NCBI RefSeq assembly: GCF_004359505.1
Contig: NZ_SCWE01000002.1
Location: forward strand, 62,001-126,000
Reading direction: 5' to 3'
Length of the DNA stretch: 64,000 bases
Source of the DNA: Macrococcus hajekii
GTDB taxonomy: Bacteria; Bacillota; Bacilli; Staphylococcales; Staphylococcaceae
Shown piece by piece: positions 10,624-19,072 of this stretch; the first letter of the stretch is position 1; each line of letters starts with the position of its first letter. The notes below the pieces were generated by a model that saw only the letters and a list, made by a program, of their open reading frames with translations, searched no databases and was not told where the DNA came from. A program made the translations under genes and the position numbers.

Positions 10624-11609
10624 TATGCTTCTCCTCTCTCTTTAAGTAATGCTTCAAGAATTTGGACTGCATTAAGTGCGGCACCTTTTAGCAGGTTATC
10701 TGCCGTACACCAGATATGGAACGTATTATCAAGTGAGTCATCAGTGCGGATACGACCGACGAACACTTCGTCTCGTCCTGTTGAATGAATAGCGAGTGGA
10801 TATTCATTGTTTTCAACATCATCAACAAGTACAATACCTTCCTGTTTGCTCAGCACTTCTCTAATAGCATCAACAGTCGCTGGTTTTTCGAGCGTTACAT
10901 CCATTGCAACACTGTGACTATCTTCAACGGGTACACGCACGCATGTAGCTGTCACACGAAGATCGGGCAGATTAAGAATTTTTTTCGTCTCATCAATCAT
11001 TTTCACTTCTTCTTTTGTGTAACCATCTTCCTGAAAGACATCAATATGCGGCAGTACATTGTTATAAATCGGATGTGGATAATTGGTCGGTGCTGCACCT
11101 TTTGCACCTTCGCGCAGATCATTCAGACCAGCAAGACCTGAACCGGACACAGCCTGATAAGTCGTGTAAGCCACACGTTTAAGACCAAACGCTTCAACAA
11201 GTGGTTTCAGTGGAACAACTGACTGAATAGTTGAACAGTTCGGATTTGCAATAATGGCACGGTTTAGTTTAGGCTTGTTCACTTCAGGTACAATCAGATC
11301 GATATCTCCCTGCATACGGAATGCACTCGAGTTATCAATGACAACAGCGCCTGCCTGTTCGAAAATAGGAGAGAATTTAAGTGATGTACTGCCTCCTGCA
11401 CTCATCAGAACGTAATCAAATGGCTCTTCTGCGCGTGCTTCAGTCAGTTCCTGCACTTCATAATCCCGGCCTTTAAAAGAGATCACCTGTCCTGCTGATT
11501 TCTTAGATGAGAACAATGTCAGTTCATCAAACGGAATCGCTTTCCGTTCAACCACTTCCATCATCTTAGATCCCACTAATCCTGTTGCACCTACAATTGC
11601 TAATTTCAT
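10623..11609 (-). CDS. asd: Aspartate-semialdehyde dehydrogenase
   Basis: A 328-residue Asd: NADP fold GATGLVGSKMMEV at the start, active-site cysteine in NPNCSTIQ (about 125), and the substrate-binding TTYQAVSGSGLAG stretch after it. It reduces aspartyl phosphate and so feeds both lysine and threonine/methionine branches. Second gene of the operon, 17 nt after lysC, with AGGAGGAAA as ribosome site. Confidence 0.94.
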   Translation of the reverse strand: MKLAIVGATGLVGSKMMEVVERKAIPFDELTLFSSKKSAGQVISFKGRDYEVQELTEARAEEPFDYVLMSAGGSTSLKFSPIFEQAGAVVIDNSSAFRMQGDIDLIVPEVNKPKLNRAIIANPNCSTIQSVVPLKPLVEAFGLKRVAYTTYQAVSGSGLAGLNDLREGAKGAAPTNYPHPIYNNVLPHIDVFQEDGYTKEEVKMIDETKKILNLPDLRVTATCVRVPVEDSHSVAMDVTLEKPATVDAIREVLSKQEGIVLVDDVENNEYPLAIHSTGRDEVFVGRIRTDDSLDNTFHIWCTADNLLKGAALNAVQILEALLKERGEA

Positions 11610-11626
11610 TTTTATTTCCTCCTCTT

Positions 11627-12829
11627 CTATAACTCAAAGACTGAACATAATTTCTCAACAGCCTGTGTCCCATTTTTTTGATCTACTACGTATGAAATAC
11701 TAATTTCAGATGTTGTAACTTGATAGAACGGAATATTGTTGTTCAGTAATGTCATGAAAACTTTACTTGCAACACCTGACATATCTCTCATCCCTGACCC
11801 GATCACTGAAACCTTGACATAGTTCTCCTGAATGTTGAAATTCATTGATGGATATTCTTCATTGAGTACAGTAAAGATTTTATTGATCTGACTTGCATCT
11901 GTATCTTTCATCGTAAATGAAATCTGAAGTCCATCCATATTGACAATCTGTGAAATCATATCGATATTGACTTCTTCCTGTTCCAGCATTTCAAATAATT
12001 TTTTCAGTAAGGCTGCATCATTCATCGGATAACTGACTGTCACATAATCCATATCCTTATCAAGTGCTACACCGGTGACCGCCTTTTTCTCGAGTATCTC
12101 TTCCTGTGCCATAATCCATGTTCCTTTCTCATCTGATAATGTCTGTCCTAAATAAATTGGAATATTATAGTTCTTCGCAATTTCAACACTTCTCGTCTCA
12201 AGTACGCCTGCCCCGAGCGCACTCATTTCCATCATCTCCTCGTAGCTGACATAATCCAGTCGTTTTGCCGGATAGAGACGTGGGTCAGTGCCATATACGC
12301 CTGCTACATCTGTATATATTTCACATGAAACATTTAATGCAGAAGCAATGGCTACGGCTGTCGTATCACTACCGCCTCGGCCGAGTGTCGTAATTTCTCC
12401 AAGCTCATTCATTCCCTGGAAACCAGCGACCACAACTACATCGCATGTTTCAAATGCTTTTTCGAATTTTTGTTCATCTATATTGAGAATCTTACTTTTC
12501 AGATGGTGGCCTTTCGTACGGATACCGGCTTGAAAACCTGTCATCGCTTGAGTCGGTACATTTAGCTCCTTCAGAATGATGGACAGATAAGATATTGTCT
12601 GCTGCTCTCCTGTTGTTAATAACAACGCTAAATCCTGTTCATTCGGACTTGCGGTTAACAACTGAACATTCTTCAGCAGTTCATCAGTTGTCTTACCCAT
12701 AGCTGAGACAACCACCACCAGCTGTTCATCTTTCTCAGTCCTATTCTTTAAATAATCAGCAATATTTCTTAGCTTTGTAAAATCGGCTACAGAAGTACCA
12801 CCAAACTTGATTACTCTCCGCTTTGTCAC
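11627..12829 (-). CDS. lysC: Aspartokinase, lysine-operon isozyme
   Basis: A 400-residue aspartokinase: KFGGTSVAD at the start, the GRGGSDTTA substrate loop near 160, and two C-terminal ACT domains (about 255-400). The true start is a GTG at 12829, placed 8 nt after AGGAGG; an upstream ATG at 12859 lies inside the leader, right after the terminator hairpin. First gene of the operon. Transcription is gated by the lysine riboswitch and leader terminator. The ACT domains suggest feedback control by lysine as well. Confidence 0.93.
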   Translation of the reverse strand: MTKRRVIKFGGTSVADFTKLRNIADYLKNRTEKDEQLVVVVSAMGKTTDELLKNVQLLTASPNEQDLALLLTTGEQQTISYLSIILKELNVPTQAMTGFQAGIRTKGHHLKSKILNIDEQKFEKAFETCDVVVVAGFQGMNELGEITTLGRGGSDTTAVAIASALNVSCEIYTDVAGVYGTDPRLYPAKRLDYVSYEEMMEMSALGAGVLETRSVEIAKNYNIPIYLGQTLSDEKGTWIMAQEEILEKKAVTGVALDKDMDYVTVSYPMNDAALLKKLFEMLEQEEVNIDMISQIVNMDGLQISFTMKDTDASQINKIFTVLNEEYPSMNFNIQENYVKVSVIGSGMRDMSGVASKVFMTLLNNNIPFYQVTTSEISISYVVDQKNGTQAVEKLCSVFEL

Positions 12830-12860
12830 TTTAAATCCTCCTATGGCATCTGAAAACAAA

Positions 12861-12893
12861 AAAACAAGTTCATGAAAGGCATGAACTTGTTTT
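12861..12893 (-). terminator. Leader terminator of the lysine operon
   Basis: A 14-bp perfect stem (AAAACAAGTTCATG and its complement) with a T-rich tail, between the riboswitch aptamer and lysC. This is the expression platform. Confidence 0.88.
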
Positions 12894-12904
12894 ATCTATT
12901 TACA

Positions 12905-13078
12905 AGTGATGCACTCCATTATTTTTAAAATAATGACAGACTGCGAGTTGTTCACCCGTCAATCCAACATAGCCACCCCTGCAAGAACGACTATATTTCG
13001 GCATCTCACCCTTTCAGTAAAGTATTTGCAGATTCCAGACTTTACTTACTGATGATCGATGCACCTCATCTCTATCTA
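12905..13078 (-). ncRNA. Lysine riboswitch (L-box)
   Basis: On the minus strand the L-box landmarks occur in order: GAGGTGC, AAAGGGTGAGATGCCGAA, GGGGTGGC, GAGTGCATC, with P1 formed by GATGAGGTGC and GAGTGCATCAC. About 175 nt, normal for the class. With lysine bound, the downstream terminator should form and switch off lysC and the following genes. Confidence 0.93.
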
Positions 13079-13151
13079 TTTAATTGTTGTAATTCATTAT
13101 ACATAAGAATTCACAGAATGTACAGAAAATTATAAATAGTACTGGTTACAC

Positions 13152-13463
13152 TCATATTAAATCCGCTGATGATGATTGAGACTGTACTAGAAAACGATAT
13201 ATCTGCTGATAATGTTCATCTAGAAAGTCAGTCCACTTATACCATTCTCCGTCATAATAAATGCTTAATGTCTCCTTAAGAAGTTTTTTTGATAGTTCTA
13301 CTTTCCCTATTTGAGTGATATCGAAACTTTCTTTAAATCCATCCATATTACCTATGCTTTCAGAATTGAACGATAAAATCCGGTTGCTCTCATCCAATGT
13401 TAATACACCCGGAAAGTTCACAATGCGAAATTGAAATGTCTTCATAGAACAGCGTGTTTTCAC
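13152..13463 (-). CDS. Hypothetical protein (103 aa)
   Basis: GTG start at 13463, with AAGGGGA ribosome site. The product has no membrane helix. Its pattern (FRIVNFPGVLTLDESNRILSF...) recalls a small PH/GRAM-like beta-fold domain followed by an amphipathic C-terminal helix. It ends about 75 nt before the lysine riboswitch on the same strand. Function unknown. Confidence 0.6.
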   Translation of the reverse strand: MKTRCSMKTFQFRIVNFPGVLTLDESNRILSFNSESIGNMDGFKESFDITQIGKVELSKKLLKETLSIYYDGEWYKWTDFLDEHYQQIYRFLVQSQSSSADLI

Positions 13464-13510
13464 TTTTAATCATCCCCTTATATTTCCATTATAACTTATT
13501 GATACATAAA

Positions 13511-13548
13511 GATACCCTTATCAAAGTGCTATCTTTGATAAGGGTATT
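13511..13548. terminator. Strong hairpin after rpsN
   Basis: A 15-bp perfect stem, ATACCCTTATCAAAG (13512-13526) against 13533-13547. It follows the rpsN stop closely. The T tail is short. Confidence 0.7.
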
Positions 13549-13555
13549 CATCAGC

Positions 13556-13825
13556 CTACCAGCTGGATTTCTTAACGCCAGGTATTTGACCTTTATGTGC
13601 CAGTTCGCGGAATGCAATACGTGATAATTTGAATTTGCGGTAAACCCCTCTTGGTCGACCTGTTACTTCACAGCGTCTCGTCAGTCGGCTAGGTGATGAG
13701 TCTCTTGGCAGCTTAGCGAGTGCTGCATAGTTACCTTCACGCTTTAATTGTTCACGTTTTTCTCTGTATTGTTCTACTAATTGCTGTCTCTTTCTCTCTT
13801 TAGCGATTTTAGATTTCTTAGCCAT
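13556..13825 (-). CDS. rpsN: Ribosomal protein S14, zinc-independent paralogue
   Basis: An 89-residue S14. It ends in the family signature ([21 protein letters not shown]) but lacks the two CxxC pairs of the 61-residue zinc form and has only one cysteine ([11 protein letters not shown]). It is thus the C-minus paralogue, which replaces the zinc form when zinc is scarce. A Zur box directly upstream supports this. It stands alone, not in the spc operon. RBS AAAGGAG. Confidence 0.93.
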   Translation of the reverse strand: MAKKSKIAKERKRQQLVEQYREKREQLKREGNYAALAKLPRDSSPSRLTRRCEVTGRPRGVYRKFKLSRIAFRELAHKGQIPGVKKSSW

Positions 13826-13839
13826 AGTTACTCCTTTTT

Positions 13840-13862
13840 TAAATCGTAATTATTTCGTTTTA
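13840..13862 (-). promoter_or_regulatory. Zur box of rpsN
   Basis: TAAATCGTAATTATTTCGTTTTA, read on either strand, matches the Firmicutes Zur palindrome TAAATCGTAATnATTACGATTTA with about two mismatches in one arm. It ends 14 nt before the rpsN start. Confidence 0.82.
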
Positions 13863-13893
13863 TAACTATATCATGAATCTGCTGCCTCTGCAA

Positions 13894-13926
13894 ATAAAAA
13901 AACAGCCTCATATATATGAGACTGTT
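13894..13926 (-). terminator. MFS pump terminator
   Basis: Stem AACAGYCTCATATATATGAGRCTGTT with seven A on the plus strand (T on the transcript), just after the stop of the pump gene. Confidence 0.8.
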
Positions 13927-13933
13927 CAAGTGA

Positions 13934-15334
13934 TTATGCTTTTGGTTTATCCAAACTTTTTGGAATAAATACTTTACTGAACAAGAATGCAATAACCGCG
14001 ATCACGATATTAATAATAAATGCGATCATTGCCGCTTTGCTTGCCCCCATACTTGGTGCAAGCATTGAGTAAAGTGCAACCAGTATCGCAATCCCGAAGC
14101 CTGATCCTAAAGTCGAAGCCATTTTAAAGATTGCTGACGCAATACCTGTTTTTTCTTTAGGCAGTGTTGAAACCGCTGTATCTAATGCTGGTGTAGCAAA
14201 TAGACCCACCCCAGCTCCGAAGAAAATAAAACCAATGGCGGCGACAATAATGTAAGTCCACCCTGTCAGGAATGTCAGAGCGAACAGCACAACACCGACA
14301 GCAAGAAGTAAAGGAGCGACAACAAGTGCCTTTTTAGGTCCATATTTAGCAATACTCTTTTCTCCTACACGTACGAGGAGAAGCAGCATAATCACATAAG
14401 GAAGTGTGACAAGTCCAGACTGGAACGTTGATAATCCCAGGCTTTTCTGAATGAAAATATTGAAAACTGCAATAGAACCCACCGACATATTCAGCAGGAA
14501 GTTTGCAGCAATAACACCCGTATAAGCTTTATTGCTGAAAAGAGAGAAATCGATAAATGGATATTGTTTCTTCTTCTCTACTAAATAGAAAATAATGGCT
14601 CCAATAATAGTGACTGCCAGAAGCGTAAGACCAACAGGTGTAAAGTAACCTAGAGTCTTACCTTGAGTAATGAAAATACTTAACGCTGCCATCACGATAG
14701 TAAAAATGAGTAAGCCGACAAAGTCAAAAGGCGTTGCGACTGTAGCTTTTGATAATTCAATTTTGCGTAAGTTCAGTAAGAGCACTAAACCAATTACAGC
14801 AAAGATAATTGAAATGATGAAAATCCACTGCCAAGCAAAATATGTAGAAACAAGTCCGCCGATAATAGAAGCAAGACCAGTACCACCAAACGCACCGATT
14901 GACCACCAGCTCAGTGCACTACGTCTTCTATCTCCTTCAAAAACTAAGTTCAGAATGGAGATAGTCGATGGCATCAAGAGCGCCGCTGAGAAACCTTGAA
15001 TAACACGACCTGTCAGCATGACATAAGCATTCGGTGTCAGAATTAATAACAGTGAACCGATAATACTTAAAATGATACCGAGAAATGCCATCTTCTTCTG
15101 TCCGAAGCGGTCAGAAAAATTACCTGCTGCTACCATAAAAATGCCTGTAATTAAAGACGTCAGGCTGATAGATAAATTCAGTATGCTCTGTGATGTATGG
15201 AAAGTGTCTTGTAAAACATTCCCTAAGTTCAGGAACGTCTGTGCAAATAACCAGTATGTCATAATGGATAACACAATACCTAACGTGATTAAATTACCCT
15301 TTCGATGGGGCAGCTGATGTATAGGGTTGTTCAT
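13934..15334 (-). CDS. MFS multidrug efflux pump, NorB-like (DHA2)
   Basis: A 466-residue membrane protein with about 14 hydrophobic helices. Motif A is GNFSDRFGQKKM (about 71-82) and the loop GRVIQGFSAALLMPSTISI lies near 110. The pattern IVLSIMTYWLFAQ at the start and FKMASTLGSGFG near the end closely resembles staphylococcal NorB, which exports quinolones and other toxic compounds. Substrate not provable from sequence. RBS AGGAAG before ATG. No regulator gene adjoins it. Confidence 0.82.
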   Translation of the reverse strand: MNNPIHQLPHRKGNLITLGIVLSIMTYWLFAQTFLNLGNVLQDTFHTSQSILNLSISLTSLITGIFMVAAGNFSDRFGQKKMAFLGIILSIIGSLLLILTPNAYVMLTGRVIQGFSAALLMPSTISILNLVFEGDRRRSALSWWSIGAFGGTGLASIIGGLVSTYFAWQWIFIISIIFAVIGLVLLLNLRKIELSKATVATPFDFVGLLIFTIVMAALSIFITQGKTLGYFTPVGLTLLAVTIIGAIIFYLVEKKKQYPFIDFSLFSNKAYTGVIAANFLLNMSVGSIAVFNIFIQKSLGLSTFQSGLVTLPYVIMLLLLVRVGEKSIAKYGPKKALVVAPLLLAVGVVLFALTFLTGWTYIIVAAIGFIFFGAGVGLFATPALDTAVSTLPKEKTGIASAIFKMASTLGSGFGIAILVALYSMLAPSMGASKAAMIAFIINIVIAVIAFLFSKVFIPKSLDKPKA

Positions 15335-15409
15335 ATATGTCTTCCTCCAATTAAAATAAAATATGAATTTACTATTACCTAAATTTATTTTTTCAAACTT
15401 CTCTCTCTA

Positions 15410-15910
15410 TTATATCAGAGTTGACGCTGCAGCTGCTCTATCCATCTCCAGCTGAATAGTCAGAACAATACTGAGAATATAGGTGACTTCTGCAGTAGGT
15501 TCCTGGATGTCGATTTCAAATGCAGAATTTAAACTCATCAGTTTTTTAGAAATACGTGCGATCACTCTATCCATGGAATCCTTGATCGTATAATCATAAG
15601 CAAAAATAGAGCCTTCTACTACCCAGTCTTCACCTTCTATGAGATAGACAGGTATAAATGACAATGCCTTTTTTCTGACCGTCAACACCTGCTCTCCTTG
15701 AACGAAAACATCCATAGTCGTATTAAAGGATGCAGCCTGCTGTTTAATTAAGGCAAGTTCTTCATGATGCAGACTGTCCATCAAGCTGATTTTACGGCGA
15801 CCTAGTAAATCAGCCCTACCATTCGCAATATAAACAACCTCTCCATCCTCATCAAAAAAATCAAAATTACGATGCCAGGAAAAAGCCTGCTGTTTCGCAT
15901 AAAGTTTCAT
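15410..15910 (-). CDS. LURP-one/YxjI-family protein
   Basis: A 166-residue protein with the tubby-like beta-barrel pattern of bacterial YxjI relatives: KLYAKQQAFSWHRNFDFFDEDGE at the start, YIANGRADLLGRRKISLMD, then VRKKALSF and a C-terminal hydrophobic helix (about 140-156). The family is thought to bind phosphoinositide-like or other ligands, but its role in bacteria is unknown. Starts with ATG after AGGAGAC. Confidence 0.75.
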   Translation of the reverse strand: MKLYAKQQAFSWHRNFDFFDEDGEVVYIANGRADLLGRRKISLMDSLHHEELALIKQQAASFNTTMDVFVQGEQVLTVRKKALSFIPVYLIEGEDWVVEGSIFAYDYTIKDSMDRVIARISKKLMSLNSAFEIDIQEPTAEVTYILSIVLTIQLEMDRAAAASTLI

Positions 15911-16115
15911 AATGGTCTCCTTTATCCGTCTCTATTTTATTTCCAGTACGATACAGAACTTGACTGGATTTATAATGAAGATACTACATAATGAAGTAAT
16001 ATTGAAGTTATCAGTATTGATTGCCTCTCTGCTTTCTGAGAAATCGTTATATTTAACACTAAAGTTTTCCTGTCACAATTATGCTAAAATATAAGTGTTT
16101 AGAAGGGAGACTATC

Positions 16116-17753
16116 ATGAAAAAAACAGTAACGATTATAGGTGCCGGACTCAGTGGATTGGTAGCAGCGACTGAACTGCTTAAGCATGGCCATAAGGTGA
16201 TAATGTTAGACCAAGAACCTGAACAAGCGATGGGCGGGCAGGCATTCTGGTCATTCGGTGGTTTATTTTTAGTTAATTCCAGTCTGCAGCGTAAGTTCCG
16301 CGTTAAAGATTCTTACGAGCTTGCTTTAAATGACTGGATGAATACGGCACGTTTTGACCGATTAGAAGATGAAGATATATGGGCCAGAAAATGGGCTGAA
16401 GCTTATATCCGCTTCGCTGCTTTCGAAAAGGAAAAATATCTGAAATCAATGGGTATCAAGCTGGCACCCGTCTTAGGCTGGGCAGAACGTGGCGGCACAA
16501 GTGCTGCTGGACATGGTAATTCCGTACCACGTTTCCATATTACATGGGGGACGGGCCCTGGATTGATACAACCCTTTGTTGAATACTGTCAGTCACACAA
16601 AAACTTCAAATTTTTAGCACGTCATCAAGTCACTGATTTATCCATTCAAGCTAATCAAGTACAACGGATTGCAGGAAATATTCTTGAGCCGAGTGACGTT
16701 GAACGCGGTGCACCCTCTTCCCGACTGGCAATTGATACATTTTCAATGGATGTCGATACATTAATTATTACAACAGGCGGCATCGGGGCAAATCATGAAC
16801 TGATTAAGCAGAACTGGCCGAAACGTCTAGGTAAGGCACCTGAACATATGATTCAAGGTGTACCGGATTCAACAGATGGCAAAATGCTGAAAATCAGTGA
16901 AGATGCAGGCGTCCGACTCGTCAACAAAGACCGCATGTGGCACTATACAGAAGGGATCCAGAACCATACCCCTATTTGGAATCAGCACGGTATCCGCATC
17001 ATACCCGGACCTTCCTCAATGTGGTTCGATGCAACGGGTAAACGATTTGAAGCGCCCGATTATCCCGGATTCGATACCCTTCATACACTCAAATCAATCT
17101 GTAAAACAGGCTATGATTATTCCTGGTTTATTCTGAGTGAAGATATTTTGAAAAAAGAATTTGTTTTATCTGGATCTGAACAAAATCCAGATTTAACGGA
17201 TAAAGATATCAAAAAGATTATGAGTGAACGTTTATCTTTAAAAGCAACCGGCCCTGTCGAAAAGTTCCGTACAGATGGTGCTGACTTCGTTAAAGCCAAT
17301 AATTTAAAGGATTTAGTAGCGAGTATGAATCAATTGACGAATACAGATTTACTAGACTATGAATCGATCAAAAAGCAAATTGAACTACGAGATTTACAGG
17401 TTGACCATCCATTTAGTAAAGACCCACAGATTACTTTCATCAACGGAGCGAGACATTTCCTAGGCGACAAATTTATCCGAACGGCAAAACCTCACAAACT
17501 GCTGGATGGCCGTCCTCTGATTGCCGTTAAACTGCATATCATCAGCCGTAAAACACTCGGTGGCATTCAGACTGATTTGAACAGTCAAGTGTTCAATCAA
17601 AACGAAGAACTTATCAGCGGATTATATGCAGCCGGCGAAGTAGCAGGTTTCGGTGGAGGCGGCGTCCATGGCTATGGTGCTTTAGAAGGGACTTTCCTTG
17701 GCGGCTGCATCTTCAGTGGATTACGAGCAGCAAAAGGTATCTTATCGAAATAA
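16116..17753 (+). CDS. FAD-binding dehydrogenase (fumarate reductase/ketosteroid dehydrogenase fold)
   Basis: A 545-residue flavoprotein. The Rossmann FAD loop is IIGAGLSGLVAATELL (about 5-20), and the C-terminal FAD segment is LYAAGEVAGFGGGGVHGYGALEGT (about 508-531). A motif GGQAFWSFGGLF (about 46-57) marks the family annotated as FAD-binding dehydrogenase or 3-oxosteroid 1-dehydrogenase-like. No signal peptide, so cytoplasmic. Start at 16116 after AGAAGGGAGA; the upstream ATG at 16095 has no ribosome site. Single-gene transcript. True substrate unknown. Confidence 0.82.
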   Translation: MKKTVTIIGAGLSGLVAATELLKHGHKVIMLDQEPEQAMGGQAFWSFGGLFLVNSSLQRKFRVKDSYELALNDWMNTARFDRLEDEDIWARKWAEAYIRFAAFEKEKYLKSMGIKLAPVLGWAERGGTSAAGHGNSVPRFHITWGTGPGLIQPFVEYCQSHKNFKFLARHQVTDLSIQANQVQRIAGNILEPSDVERGAPSSRLAIDTFSMDVDTLIITTGGIGANHELIKQNWPKRLGKAPEHMIQGVPDSTDGKMLKISEDAGVRLVNKDRMWHYTEGIQNHTPIWNQHGIRIIPGPSSMWFDATGKRFEAPDYPGFDTLHTLKSICKTGYDYSWFILSEDILKKEFVLSGSEQNPDLTDKDIKKIMSERLSLKATGPVEKFRTDGADFVKANNLKDLVASMNQLTNTDLLDYESIKKQIELRDLQVDHPFSKDPQITFINGARHFLGDKFIRTAKPHKLLDGRPLIAVKLHIISRKTLGGIQTDLNSQVFNQNEELISGLYAAGEVAGFGGGGVHGYGALEGTFLGGCIFSGLRAAKGILSK

Positions 17754-17786
17754 AAAATAGAAATTCTCGTGGGATTCCTGTCACTT

Positions 17787-17811
17787 GTCACGCAAACCTA
17801 CTTTGCGTGAC
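17787..17811. terminator. Hairpin between convergent genes
   Basis: Perfect 10-bp stem GTCACGCAAA/TTTGCGTGAC followed by GTTTCATTTT on the plus strand. It lies between the FAD dehydrogenase and the convergent 128-aa gene, so may serve both. Confidence 0.7.
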
Positions 17812-17814
17812 GTT

Positions 17815-18201
17815 TCATTTTGTAGAGAGTTGTTTCTTTACGTAATCATAGTATTCATCAGGTATCATATCAAAATCTGGATGTGATTGATAGTCGAGAA
17901 ACTGTGTCATGAGTTCAGTGTCATTAAAATGATCCATCTCGAGAACTCGCCACTGATGATAAAATACAAGTTGAAATGCATCATCTAAGTAGGGCAGAAC
18001 ATGCATATAAACATCAGCAGCTACTTTATGGAGATCACTGCTATTAGTTGCAATTGCATAACGTGACAAAGCATCCGCAATACGACGTTCTTCAATATCG
18101 TAATCAAAGAAATAGTTAAGAATTCCTTCAATATCTTTCTCTTCAATCAATCCTCTTAATGCTTCAGGCAACTGACTCAGCAATATTTCTTCACTTCTCA
18201 T
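17815..18201 (-). CDS. Hypothetical acidic helical protein (128 aa)
   Basis: A soluble, acidic, almost all-helical protein, rich in Leu, Asp and Tyr (DEYYDYVKK at the end). It overlaps the end of the Nudix gene by 11 nt, with the ATG preceded by AAGGAG, so the two are cotranscribed. No family recognised. The helical pattern suggests a small helical-repeat protein, but no function can be given. Confidence 0.7.
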   Translation of the reverse strand: MRSEEILLSQLPEALRGLIEEKDIEGILNYFFDYDIEERRIADALSRYAIATNSSDLHKVAADVYMHVLPYLDDAFQLVFYHQWRVLEMDHFNDTELMTQFLDYQSHPDFDMIPDEYYDYVKKQLSTK

Positions 18202-18595
18202 AAACTAACTCCTTATTATTCAATTGTTCGATCAGGACAAGGACAGCAGGAGCAATATGATCACTCTCCACTAAATCAAAGTAGCGAATACCCGTGATTT
18301 CATTATTACTTGCTACCTCTTCCAGAGAACCGTCATAAGTAAAACACTCAAGTGAAACAGTCGCATCTTGAGGATAAGCAGGTCCTTCAACACACCCGAG
18401 ATAACGAACAAGTGACGGATCCAGTACCACTCCAAGCTCCTCATAAACCTCCCGAATCGCTGCTGCCATCGGTTCCTCACCCGCTTCAATCTTGCCACCA
18501 GGTAAATAATATTTTTCAAGCTCCCTCACTCTCACTAATAACAATTGCTCATCTTTAATATAAACCAGCGCAGCACAATGAATATCTGCCATCAT
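18191..18595 (-). CDS. Nudix hydrolase (MutT-like)
   Basis: A 134-residue protein with a complete Nudix box: GGKIEAGEEPMAAAIREVYEELGV (split across about residues 38-61), matching GX5EX7REUXEEXGU. It hydrolyses a nucleoside diphosphate linked to another group; which one is not predictable. Start at 18595 (ATG ATG with AAGGAG at a good distance) is preferred to the longer frame from 18634. Confidence 0.85.
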   Translation of the reverse strand: MMADIHCAALVYIKDEQLLLVRVRELEKYYLPGGKIEAGEEPMAAAIREVYEELGVVLDPSLVRYLGCVEGPAYPQDATVSLECFTYDGSLEEVASNNEITGIRYFDLVESDHIAPAVLVLIEQLNNKELVYEK

Positions 18596-18623
18596 ACCCA
18601 ACTCCTTTCTCACCATTATAACG

Positions 18624-18659
18624 AAAAACACCAAAGCCTTTTCAGACTTTGGTGTTTTT
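18624..18659. terminator. Terminator after the tRNA gene
   Basis: Stem AAAAACACCAAAG/CTTTGGTGTTTTT, T-rich on both strands. It directly follows the tRNA on the minus strand. Confidence 0.8.
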
Positions 18660-18660
18660 A

Positions 18661-18731
18661 TGCCTCCACCCAGAATCGAACTGAGGATTCATCATTACCA
18701 TTGATACGTTATACCACTTAACTATGGAGGC
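18661..18731 (-). tRNA. tRNA, anticodon probably GGU (Thr)
   Basis: A 71-nt cloverleaf on the minus strand: acceptor stem GCCTCCA/TGGAGGC (7 bp), D stem GTTA/TAAC, anticodon stem TATCA/TGATG with loop ATGGTAA, T stem CTCAG/CTGGG with loop TTCGATT. T33 is followed by GGT, so the anticodon reads threonine ACC/ACU codons; G1-C72 and C2-G71 agree with a Thr tRNA. Discriminator A, no encoded CCA. The loop has an unusual A32, and the D and anticodon stems contain weak pairs. Confidence 0.75.
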
Positions 18732-18775
18732 GAAACTAACTACAAGTCTAATAAAAAAAGTTCTAAATTTCAATA

Positions 18776-19072
18776 TTATTTTTCAGAGTCATTTTTAAAA
18801 TAAGGATGTATATTAATCAAAACTGTAATCACTATACCGATGACTACTAATATACCGATCAGTATTCCTTCGGGAACTTCTGTAAATTCCAGCATCATCA
18901 TATAAACCGCTGTGAACAGGACGAAGACACCCACTGCCTGAGTCGTTCTTTTCCCGTTATATTTTTTCTTTTCTTCCTCAGACATCGTATTGTAACCTGC
19001 AACAAGAAAACTGCCACGTCCCGACAGCATCACAACTCCTATTATCAAAAATAATAATACAACTATTATCAT
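18776..19072 (-). CDS. DUF3784-family membrane protein
   Basis: A 98-residue protein with three hydrophobic helices (about 1-14, 46-62, 69-88). The first is followed by the signature GYNTMSEEEKKKY, typical of DUF3784. Function of the family is unknown. It starts on the last base of the msrA stop, so it is translated together with msrA. Confidence 0.75.
   Translation of the reverse strand: MIIVVLLFLIIGVVMLSGRGSFLVAGYNTMSEEEKKKYNGKRTTQAVGVFVLFTAVYMMMLEFTEVPEGILIGILVVIGIVITVLINIHPYFKNDSEK

Noticed and set aside
12830-12859. Longer lysC start at ATG 12859
   Set aside because: It lies immediately after the leader terminator and has no ribosome site; GTG 12829 has AGGAGG at the right distance.
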